Origin: Cyanobacteriota bacterium
Lineage (GTDB): Bacteria > Cyanobacteriota > Cyanobacteriia > Leptolyngbyales > Leptolyngbyaceae
Direction of reading: 5' to 3'
Assembly (NCBI GenBank): GCA_027482985.1
Contig: JAIXVO010000387.1
Location: forward strand, 1-6,662
DNA: 6,662 bases
The notes beneath the pieces were generated by a model. The model was not told the DNA's origin. It did no database searches and was given only the letters and a program-made list of their open reading frames with translations. Made by a program: the position numbers and the translations under genes. Shown here in pieces: positions 1 to 5,943 of the stretch. Position 1 is the stretch's first letter. Each line of letters starts with the position of its first letter.

Positions 1-249
1 AGCTTAAAAGGTGGGCCGAGCTACAGCATCTATTACATCAAAGCTGGTACGTTGACCAGTGCAACGGGCATTGATTGGAATACGCTAGGGATTCAAAATG
101 GTGGTGGTAATCCTGGGCCTGGGCTTTCTCATGCTTCTGTTTACTACAATGTCATTCCCACCCCAGCGTTGCTGCCGGGTCTGATTGGGATGGGTGTCGC
201 GGCCTGGCGAAAGCGTAAAGGCGAGGTGGAAACCTCTGCTGATGCGTAA
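1..249 (+). CDS. PTPA-CTERM sorting domain protein, 3' end only
   Basis: The frame is open from base 1 to the TAA at 247-249, so these 82 codons are the C-terminus of a longer protein that starts outside the window. Near the end is a tripartite sorting signal: the motif PTPALLPG, a hydrophobic stretch (LIGMGVAAW), and a basic cluster (RKRK). This is the PTPA variant of the PEP-CTERM signals seen in cyanobacteria. Such proteins are exported and are thought to be processed by an exosortase-type membrane protease. The preceding part (YYIKAGT, DWNT, NGGGN, LSHAS) resembles the region just before the signal in other cyanobacterial PEP-CTERM proteins. The mature protein is probably extracellular or surface-attached; its function cannot be told from this end. 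It is convergent with the minus-strand block. The methionine codon at 58 in this frame region is not a credible start, because family-like sequence continues upstream of it. Confidence 0.85.
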   Translation, partial: SLKGGPSYSIYYIKAGTLTSATGIDWNTLGIQNGGGNPGPGLSHASVYYNVIPTPALLPGLIGMGVAAWRKRKGEVETSADA

Positions 250-306
250 ACTGACGGGCGACTGTCTGGTTTGAAAAGATGCTGATTGGGCGTTGTGATC
301 CGCCGC

Positions 307-381
307 GATCCCCCCTAGCCCCCCTTCAAAAGGGGGGAAGAGGCTGGAAGTCCCCCTTTTGCAGGGGGATTGAGGGGGATC
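307..381. repeat. C-rich/G-rich intergenic palindromic repeat
   Basis: The element begins and ends with GATC followed or preceded by a run of Cs or Gs (GATCCCCCCTAG at the left, TTGAGGGGGATC at the right), so its ends are an imperfect inverted repeat. Each half also contains a smaller palindrome: CCCCCCTTCAAAAGGGGGG on the left and CCCCCTTTTGCAGGGGG on the right. It can therefore fold into either two small hairpins or one long one. From memory, repeats of this form (blocks of C, a TTxAAAA-like centre, blocks of G) are scattered through intergenic regions of many cyanobacterial genomes. Its position between two convergent stops fits a role in ending transcription or simply tolerance of insertion there. 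Only one copy lies in the window. Confidence 0.7.
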
Positions 382-441
382 GAAATGATTCACCACTCAC
401 AGTAAACCGGTTCAAACGGCCTCTGAAGCGATCAAGTGAAT

Positions 442-478
442 GACCTCCTTAACCCCCATTGGGGATGTTAGGGAGGTC
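442..478. terminator. Strong hairpin between convergent genes
   Basis: GACCTCCTTAAC (442-453) pairs with GTTAGGGAGGTC (467-478) over 12 positions, with one T-G position (449/471). CCCC (454-457) then pairs with GGGG (461-464) across an ATT loop, with a two-base bulge (465-466). This is the most stable compact hairpin in the gap. Neither strand has a T-tract after the stem, so it is not a classical Rho-independent terminator. It could still halt or stabilise the 3' ends of the two converging transcripts. The structure is read directly from the sequence; the function is inferred. Confidence 0.45.
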
Positions 479-557
479 GTTCGCTGTTTGGGCAACTGGG
501 CCTGGACTCAAACCCGCGATCGCCGCCTTGGGGATTGGGCGCAGCCGAAACCCCACC

Positions 558-1358
558 TCAACGCAACTGTTCTGGGTCAATGCCCAACTCGCGCAACTTC
601 GCCGCCAACTGCTCTGCCCGTTGCTGTGCGCGATCGCGTTCCTGTTGGGCTAAATCGCGTTCCTGTTGGGCCAGGTCTCGTTCCTGTTGGGCCAGGTCTC
701 GTTCCTGCTCGGCTTGCTCGCGGGCTTGTTCCACCTCTTCCCGCGTTAACAACTTCAGCCCTGTTTGCGGATCAAAAAAGCGCAGTTCCTTCGGCAACGG
801 CAGTACGCCTAAAGCTGGCACAGGTGCCTGTAATTGCAAATCTAACCCCAGCACGCGGCTATGGATAAACTCAATGAGATCGCTTGTAGACCCCAACGGC
901 AGAGCTTGATAAACCCCATCCACCAGATGAAAGCCCTTGAGCTGAGGTTGCAGGTAATCCGCCGTCGGATCATATTGAAAATACTCCTGCACGCCCAAAC
1001 TGGCGTAGATCTGAGGTTTTTCCACCTCATCCTGGCGGCGAGTCGTCATTGAGGTAATTTCCAACACAAAAGAGGGCAACTTACCCCCTTCCTGCCACGC
1101 TTTGTAACTGCGGCGCTTACGGTGATTCACCCCAAAAATGACAAACACATCCGGGGAAAGAACCGCCTGCGGATTGCCTTCTTCGTAATAGATCAATAAA
1201 TTGCCAGAGACGTAGATATTGCGCCGACTCTGAAAAAATAGCCGCAGCACTTCCACGCTGTAGAGCAAGTAATCGCGAGTCGCATCACTTTCGGCAATGG
1301 GTTGACCGTCAGCTTCGGGGTAAATCAGCGCCTGTGGAACAAACCCGGTTTCAGTCAT
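558..1358 (-). CDS. Uma2-family PD-(D/E)XK endonuclease-like protein with coiled-coil tail
   Basis: This 266-residue protein belongs to the Uma2 (DUF820) family, which is greatly expanded in cyanobacteria and has a restriction-endonuclease fold; its cellular role is not known. The core runs from about residue 20 to 170. The expected catalytic positions are present: PD (D70), E100 in LEITS, then D110 and K114 before the typical IYASLGVQEYFQYD segment (117-130). From about residue 205 to the end the protein is charged and helical, with three near-identical ERDLAQQ heptads (219-239) and a closing LREL-GIDPEQLR-type tail that is common in this family. The tail should form a coiled coil and may drive dimerisation. 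The ATG at 1358 has a TAAGG sequence (1363-1367) four bases upstream. It starts 65 bases after the HepC-like gene on the same strand and may be its last co-transcribed partner, though nothing ties it to polysaccharide synthesis. Confidence 0.9.
   Translation of the reverse strand: MTETGFVPQALIYPEADGQPIAESDATRDYLLYSVEVLRLFFQSRRNIYVSGNLLIYYEEGNPQAVLSPDVFVIFGVNHRKRRSYKAWQEGGKLPSFVLEITSMTTRRQDEVEKPQIYASLGVQEYFQYDPTADYLQPQLKGFHLVDGVYQALPLGSTSDLIEFIHSRVLGLDLQLQAPVPALGVLPLPKELRFFDPQTGLKLLTREEVEQAREQAEQERDLAQQERDLAQQERDLAQQERDRAQQRAEQLAAKLRELGIDPEQLR
637..720 (-). repeat. Four 21-bp tandem repeats encoding coiled-coil heptads
   Basis: Four consecutive 21-base units (637-657, 658-678, 679-699, 700-720) lie inside the Uma2 gene. 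Units 2 and 3 are identical, unit 1 differs only in its last third, and unit 4 is more diverged. One unit is 7 codons, exactly one coiled-coil heptad (ERDLAQQ-type), so gain or loss of a unit keeps both the reading frame and the heptad register. Copy number could vary by replication slippage. Confidence 0.85.
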
Positions 1359-1423
1359 GATGCCTTAATGCCAAGCCAGGGTGTCTCTATTGTGCCACAG
1401 AGCTGAAGCCGCGATCGCCCCCT

Positions 1424-2362
1424 TCAATACGCGCCAAATCCCGTGAGTACTTTGGGAATCGTGCGCAGCAATAACAGCAAATCTCGGCGTAACGACCACT
1501 GGTGTAAATAGTCCAAATCGCATTGGTTAACCAGATTTAAATCGCGCAGGTGCGATCGCGACTCCACTTGCCATGCGCCCGTAATGCCCGGTAACGCATT
1601 TAATCGCGGCTGCAACTCGGGCCGAATCCGCACCGCATCATACAACGCCCAGGGACGCGGCCCCACCAAACTCATGTCGCCCCGCAACACATTCACCAAC
1701 TGCGGTAACTCATCCAAACTATACTTCCGCATCCAGCGTCCCAATGGTGTGATGCGTGGATCATCCGTTAACTTGTGTAACCCCGCCTGCTGGTGCATCA
1801 CTCGATGATGAAGCCGCTCAGCCCCCACCACCATCGTCCGAAACTTGATGATTTGGAATAACTTACCCCGTGCTCCTACCCGCCACTGCTTAAACAGAAT
1901 CGGCCCTGGCGAAAACACTTGAATTAAGCCGACCAACACCAATAACAGTGGACTCAGCAGAATCAGCAGGACAGCCGCCGCCAGCCAATCTAATCCGCGT
2001 TTGAGCCACCAGCGGCGGGGGTACCGTTGCGCGGGGGGATGAGGATGTTGTCGCAAGCGTAAATAGGCCGGTTTTTGCGCCTGAGCACAGGCATCAGCCC
2101 AAGCTTTGAGGCGAGTCTCACCCAGGTCTAAATCGAGTTTGATTAAAGTCACGGGCGATCGCGCCAAACAACTCACTAACCAGTTCGGGTGTCGAAACGG
2201 CAGCAAAATCGCGTGATGATCATCTGCCGTATCGCTCACAATCAACTTGCGCTGCCGCCAGGTTAACTTGTAGTCAGCGGTCAGTGCTGGTGATGTTGGT
2301 TCCACTAAAGGGTTAGCAGTGGGGTGAACCGAGAGGGCGAAGGATGAAGGTTGAACCATCAT
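1424..2362 (-). CDS. hepC: HepC-like polyprenyl-phosphate sugar-1-phosphate transferase
   Basis: This is a bacterial sugar transferase (PF02397, monotopic phosphoglycosyl transferase). It would move a sugar-1-phosphate from a nucleotide sugar to undecaprenyl phosphate at the inner membrane, the first step in building a polysaccharide repeat unit. Numbering from the ATG at 2362 (312 residues), a hydrophobic membrane segment lies at about 126-149. It is followed by SPGPILFKQWRVG, KFRTM (173-177), the catalytic Asp-Glu pair in SLDELPQ (D217, E218), and SLVGPRP ending at 237. The N-terminal 110 residues, with LARSPV, LGETRLKAWADAC and the end GFGAY, match my memory of cyanobacterial HepC, the heterocyst envelope polysaccharide enzyme. 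The symbol is therefore a family assignment and does not show that this organism makes heterocysts. The start is uncertain: the frame extends to a TTG at 2419, 17 bases after the wzc-like stop, and a second ATG follows at 2359. None has a clear ribosome binding site. Confidence 0.85.
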   Translation of the reverse strand: MMVQPSSFALSVHPTANPLVEPTSPALTADYKLTWRQRKLIVSDTADDHHAILLPFRHPNWLVSCLARSPVTLIKLDLDLGETRLKAWADACAQAQKPAYLRLRQHPHPPAQRYPRRWWLKRGLDWLAAAVLLILLSPLLLVLVGLIQVFSPGPILFKQWRVGARGKLFQIIKFRTMVVGAERLHHRVMHQQAGLHKLTDDPRITPLGRWMRKYSLDELPQLVNVLRGDMSLVGPRPWALYDAVRIRPELQPRLNALPGITGAWQVESRSHLRDLNLVNQCDLDYLHQWSLRRDLLLLLRTIPKVLTGFGAY

Positions 2363-2436
2363 AGGACTTACCAATGAACGGGGACGGTTGATTGAGTCGA
2401 ATGTGAAAGCAATGCACAAAGATAGATTGCTGTTTC

Positions 2437-4662
2437 TTAGATCCGTGGTGCTGGGTTACTGCGTTTAGGTCGGGGCACACCGTTCGCCACCACCCCCACA
2501 ATATTCAGATTTTTCAACATGGTGGTGGCCTGGGTGAGTTCAGAGCGAGTGACGCGATCGATTCGCCCCACCATCAACACGCCGCTAGCATGGGTACCCA
2601 ACACCATTGCATCCACCATGCCCAACACCGGCGGCGCATCCAGCAAAATCAGATCATAGGATTGCTCAAATGTGGCAATCATCTCTCGCATGCGGTGGGA
2701 ACTGAGCAACTTGGCTGGATCGGTGGGCGTGGGACCAGCCGTCAGTACCGAAATATTACTGCGCAGTTCCGAAGGCGCTGGATGGAGTTTTTGGGGCAAA
2801 GCAGTGTGGCTGGTCAGTAAGGACGATAGCCCCTGATCGTTGGGCAAATTTAATAACTTGTGGAGACTGGGCCGACGCAAATCGGCATCAATCAGTAATA
2901 CCCGTTGATGTAACCGCGCCGCACTAATCGCCAGCCCTAGAATTAAGGTGGATTTCCCTTCGCCCGCCAGCGCCGAGGTGACGACTAAAGAGCGTAAGGG
3001 GGAGTTCAGGCTCAAAAGCTGCACGTTTTGATACAACAAATCCAGCGATTCGCGGAAGGGTTGCCATTGCAAGACTTTATTCGTTTCCGCAGTCAGCGAT
3101 CGCGTCCGGTTAAACGGCAAATTTAACAGCGGCGCATCCTCTTCCACCTCGCTGACTAACACCGGCACCATCCCCAGCAACGGCACTGGCACCTGCTTCT
3201 TCAACTCATCGGAACTCCGCACCGCATCATCCATCGCATCCCGCGCAAAGGCCGCTAACCCACCCAGGAATAATCCGGCCACCGCCCCCAACAACAAATT
3301 CCGCCGCCAGTCTGGTCCCGTTTGCCCACCCAGTAGGGGCGCTTCCACCACCTGCCATTCAAACCCACCGCGGGCAATTTCTAAACCAATGTCCTGCTGT
3401 GCCTTCAACAGTTGTTTTAAGGTGTCGCGGGTGAGATCCACTTCCGGCTGTAAGCGCCCGTACCGAGCCAGTAGCTGAGGGTAGCGCTGTAATTCCTGGC
3501 GGAGTTGTTGCTCATAACTGGCTAAACTCAACGCCCGACTTTCTGCCGCTTGCAGGTTCACTTGATTTTCCACAAACTGATTCACAATGCCCAGATCTAA
3601 GCCGCCCAACTGCCCTGCCGCCAGCAGTCCTTCGCCACTCCGACCCACTAACCCCGCATCCGCACCTAACACTCGGCGCACCTCAGTTTGCACCAATCCC
3701 AGTTGCCGCTGACGTTGGTTATTTAACTGTTGGACAAACGGCGTTCCATCCTTAAACCGGACTCGTTGTTGCACGAGCTGTAAATCTGTTTTTTGAATTT
3801 CGGCTAACAACTGCTGATAGCGTCCCGACTGACTCAACCGCGCTGTCGCGATCGCCTCATCCGGGGACATTGCCAATTGTCGTTGTAATGCCGTATAGCG
3901 GCTGCGTAACTCCCGCAGTTGCATGAGATTATTTTGCTGTTCCTGCCGCACACGACTCAGCATCTCCGCCTGAATTTGCGCCTGACTGGCCGGATCGATC
4001 ACTTCCTGACTAATCCGAAATGATTCTAATTCCGATTCGGCTTCGCGTAACTTACTTTGAATTTTGGGTAGTTGTTGATTCACAAATGATAAGCCTCTGG
4101 CTAACCGTTGCTGTTGTTGCTCCCGGTTATAGTCCAAATAAACTGTTTTCAGTGCATCTAAAATATCCCGCGTTTTGACCGGATCATTACTGATGTAAGT
4201 GATCTGAAAGATTTTAGTGGCACTCTCTTGCGATTTTTTCTCGCCTGCACTCACCTGTCCCACTTTGAGTGTTTGCTTAAAGGCCAGCACCTGTCCGGGA
4301 TTATCAGGATTAAATTCTGGATATTGACGCTGTAAAATCGCCATGGCTCGTCGAACTAACGCCGAACTCTGCATCAAACTGATTTGCGTTGCTGTATCAA
4401 TTTGCACATTATTTGTATCCGAAAATTCATCTCCGAGAGATCGCACGCCCTCCGATTTCCCTTGATAGTTGGGTTCTACGAGCAACTGCATGGAGCTGAA
4501 GTAAGTCGGCTCTTGGCGCAGGGTGTAGAGGGCCGCGATCACGATCGCGGTCATCAATCCCCCCAAGACCCAAAACCGCCGCCGCATCAGGACAGCCAGG
4601 AGTTGTCCATAGCCAGCTTCACTTTCGGGCATGAGGATCGAACTGGAGGGAGTCGCTTGCAT
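2437..4662 (-). CDS. Wzc/GumC-type polysaccharide co-polymerase with BY-kinase domain
   Basis: This 741-residue inner-membrane protein joins a chain-length determinant (Wzz) region to a cytoplasmic BY-kinase/CpsD-type ATPase, and would control polymerisation and export of an exopolysaccharide. In order: a cytoplasmic N-terminus, first membrane helix at about 31-48, and a long periplasmic part with extensive coiled coil (about 180-330 and 365-430). A proline-containing segment (VVEAPLLGG, 438-446) precedes the second helix at about 454-473, then comes the ATPase. Its motifs are intact: Walker A in SALAGEGKST (K570), Walker A' in LLIDADLRRP (D592, D594) and Walker B in LILLDAPP (D675). The segment PFRESLDLLYQNVQ (535-548) corresponds to the helix that mediates kinase oligomerisation. 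The C-terminus ends in PRPKRSNPAPRI and has no tyrosine after Y669, so the usual tyrosine-rich autophosphorylation tail is absent. The ATG at 4662 has AAAGGTG (4670-4676) seven bases upstream. It lies between the GT4 and HepC-like genes on the same strand. Confidence 0.92.
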   Translation of the reverse strand: MQATPSSSILMPESEAGYGQLLAVLMRRRFWVLGGLMTAIVIAALYTLRQEPTYFSSMQLLVEPNYQGKSEGVRSLGDEFSDTNNVQIDTATQISLMQSSALVRRAMAILQRQYPEFNPDNPGQVLAFKQTLKVGQVSAGEKKSQESATKIFQITYISNDPVKTRDILDALKTVYLDYNREQQQQRLARGLSFVNQQLPKIQSKLREAESELESFRISQEVIDPASQAQIQAEMLSRVRQEQQNNLMQLRELRSRYTALQRQLAMSPDEAIATARLSQSGRYQQLLAEIQKTDLQLVQQRVRFKDGTPFVQQLNNQRQRQLGLVQTEVRRVLGADAGLVGRSGEGLLAAGQLGGLDLGIVNQFVENQVNLQAAESRALSLASYEQQLRQELQRYPQLLARYGRLQPEVDLTRDTLKQLLKAQQDIGLEIARGGFEWQVVEAPLLGGQTGPDWRRNLLLGAVAGLFLGGLAAFARDAMDDAVRSSDELKKQVPVPLLGMVPVLVSEVEEDAPLLNLPFNRTRSLTAETNKVLQWQPFRESLDLLYQNVQLLSLNSPLRSLVVTSALAGEGKSTLILGLAISAARLHQRVLLIDADLRRPSLHKLLNLPNDQGLSSLLTSHTALPQKLHPAPSELRSNISVLTAGPTPTDPAKLLSSHRMREMIATFEQSYDLILLDAPPVLGMVDAMVLGTHASGVLMVGRIDRVTRSELTQATTMLKNLNIVGVVANGVPRPKRSNPAPRI

Positions 4663-4669
4663 GAATCTG

Positions 4670-4676
4670 CACCTTT
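4670..4676 (-). promoter_or_regulatory. Ribosome binding site of the wzc-like gene
   Basis: On the minus strand AAAGGTG stands seven bases before the ATG at 4662. It supports that start over the in-frame ATG ten codons further in. It is one of the better Shine-Dalgarno matches in the block. Confidence 0.5.
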
Positions 4677-4704
4677 ACGCATGAGGGACTAATCAATAAA
4701 CTTC

Positions 4705-4745
4705 CCGGCCTTGGCGAGTGCGCCGGACACTTCCGCAACACGGAA
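4705..4745 (-). other. Hairpins in the GT4-wzc intergenic gap
   Basis: The 83-base gap begins with TTCCG-TGTTG-CGGAA (minus strand, 4745-4731), which abuts the GT4 stop codon. Two alternative stems follow: GGCG/CGCC (4724-4721 with 4716-4713) or CCGGC/GCCGG (4726-4722 with 4709-4705). The second is followed on the transcript by GAAGTTTATTGATT, which is T-rich but not a true T-tract. These may protect an upstream mRNA end or cause partial termination; read-through into wzc is still likely. Function is inferred. Confidence 0.35.
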
Positions 4746-5834
4746 TCAGGCAGCTTGACCGAATTGAGCTAAAACGCGATCGACTTTGCCAAAAAAGGCT
4801 GCTTCCGAAAACTGGTTGACGGCATGATCTCGAATCCGTTGGTAATCCCAATTAATTTGGGTTGCTTCCAGTAATGCGCTTTGTAAGGATTCGGGCGTTT
4901 GGCGCTTAAAGAAGACACCCGTTTCGCCGGGAATTTGGGTATCCAACACCCCGCCAGCCCCATAAGAAATCACCGGCGTTCCGCTAGCATTGGCTTCCAC
5001 TGGCACCAGCCCATAATCTTCTAAGGCTGCCACCACGACCGATTTCGCATTTGCCATGAAGTCGGTACGATCGCGATCGCTGACATGGCCCAAAAATTTC
5101 ACATTGCCCAACGCCTGGGCTTCTAACCGCTCCCGTTCTGGGCCATCCCCCATCACATAAAGTTGCCAGCCCAGCCAGTTAAACGCTTCCACAATCACAT
5201 CCAACCGCTTGTAGCTGATCATGCGCGCCGAGGCCAGGTAATATTCCTCTTTCTGGGCTGAAAAGGTGAAGCGGTTGACATCGATCGGGTAATTAATCAC
5301 GATCGCCTGCTTGCCATAAATCTCTCGAATGCGGCGAGCGACCGTGGTGGAGTTGGCGATATAGAGGTCAGGTTCCTGGGCATATTTCAGGTCTACCTTG
5401 CGCATCGCCTGAAAGATCTTCTCAATGAAGGGGTAGAAATTTTGGAAGTCGCTGTACTCCCGCAGGTAGGTTTGGGTGTCCCAGAGAAAGCGGGTGACGT
5501 TATGGCAAAAACAAACGTGAGTGGCATCGGCTCGCTTTCTCACCGCTTTGGCAAAACTCGTGCTGCTACTAATGATCAGGTCATAATCCTGTAAGTCGAG
5601 GGCGCGAAAGGCGGGATAGTAAAACGGAGCCATCAGCCGAAAATACTTGGTGGCACCAGGAATGCCTTGCAATACGGTCGTTTTCACCAGGCGATCGCCC
5701 AATTCAATGGTGCGATCGGGATCATACAAAGAGGTGAAAATATCGGCATTGGGGAAGTGTTTACAGAGCAATTCAAAAACTCGCTCTGCGCCACCTTTTT
5801 GGGTTAAATAGTCATGCACAAGTGCGATTTTCAT
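4746..5834 (-). CDS. Glycosyltransferase family 4 protein, WbaZ-like
   Basis: This 362-residue protein is a retaining, GT-B fold family 4 glycosyltransferase that would add a sugar to the growing lipid-linked repeat unit at the cytoplasmic face of the membrane. It begins with KIALVHDYLTQKGGAERVFE, the glycine-rich acceptor-side loop typical of the WbaZ-like group, several of which use GDP-mannose; donor and acceptor here cannot be read from sequence. The C-terminal nucleotide-sugar domain carries RMISYKRLD (K209, R210, expected to contact the donor phosphates), VMGDGPER (about 227-234) and EDYGLVPVEANASGTPVI, which holds the E-x7-E motif (E272, E280). Length is normal and both domains are intact. 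I chose the ATG at 5834; a GTG lies one codon upstream (5837). No strong ribosome binding site is seen. It is the first gene of the minus-strand block, after a long gene-free stretch, so the operon promoter should lie upstream of it. Confidence 0.92.
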   Translation of the reverse strand: MKIALVHDYLTQKGGAERVFELLCKHFPNADIFTSLYDPDRTIELGDRLVKTTVLQGIPGATKYFRLMAPFYYPAFRALDLQDYDLIISSSTSFAKAVRKRADATHVCFCHNVTRFLWDTQTYLREYSDFQNFYPFIEKIFQAMRKVDLKYAQEPDLYIANSTTVARRIREIYGKQAIVINYPIDVNRFTFSAQKEEYYLASARMISYKRLDVIVEAFNWLGWQLYVMGDGPERERLEAQALGNVKFLGHVSDRDRTDFMANAKSVVVAALEDYGLVPVEANASGTPVISYGAGGVLDTQIPGETGVFFKRQTPESLQSALLEATQINWDYQRIRDHAVNQFSEAAFFGKVDRVLAQFGQAA

Positions 5835-5864
5835 CACCAGTTACCAGCTCTTTTGGGGTGAGAC

Positions 5865-5900
5865 TTAACAAGTTTTTGAGGCGGGGATTGAGCTTGTTAA
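5865..5900 (-). promoter_or_regulatory. Spaced 8-bp dyad in the leader of the GT4 gene
   Basis: TTAACAAG (5865-5872) and CTTGTTAA (5893-5900) are a perfect 8-bp inverted repeat separated by 20 bases. The arms are 28 bases apart centre to centre, and the near edge is 30 bases upstream of the GT4 ATG. It could be an operator read by a dimeric regulator or an RNA stem in the 5' leader. The dyad is directly visible; its role is inferred. Confidence 0.35.
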
Positions 5901-5913
5901 TAACTTCTATCAC

Positions 5914-5943
5914 TTGAGTCAAATCCTGAGTTGAAGGATTCAA
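5914..5943. promoter_or_regulatory. Two adjacent TTGA/TCAA palindromes upstream of the operon
   Basis: TTGA-G-TCAA (5914-5922) and TTGAA-GGA-TTCAA (5931-5943) are two small palindromes with related half-sites, 19 bases apart centre to centre. AATCC (5922-5926) and GGATT (5936-5940) also pair, so a hairpin is an alternative reading. The half-sites recall those of the CRP/FNR family, but the spacing inside each palindrome is too short for that family. A paired operator is possible. Confidence 0.25.

Larger units (their letters stand above)
250..557. other. Gene-free gap between convergent genes
   Basis: This 308-base gap separates the stop of the PTPA-CTERM gene from the stop of the Uma2 gene on the opposite strand. 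It holds a 75-bp palindromic repeat (307-381), a strong hairpin (442-478) and one HIP1 octamer (516-523). The open frames crossing it are either translations of the C-rich repeat or antisense to the Uma2 tail, and they have no recognisable domain or ribosome binding site. I see no RNA gene here. Confidence 0.7.

Noticed and set aside
85..396. Minus-strand open frame of about 100 codons over the intergenic gap
   Set aside because: Much of it is a translation of the C-rich palindromic repeat, and the rest is antisense to the PTPA-CTERM gene.
637..720. Tandem repeats considered as a CRISPR array
   Set aside because: The units are contiguous with no spacers, are 21 bp long, and lie inside a coding frame in heptad register.
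440..868. Plus-strand open frame with VPVGPGL-type repeats
   Set aside because: It is antisense to the 21-bp heptad repeats of the Uma2 gene; the repeats explain its apparent pattern.
4384..4692. 102-codon plus-strand open frame
   Set aside because: It is antisense to the N-terminal part of the wzc-like gene, whose domains are unambiguous.
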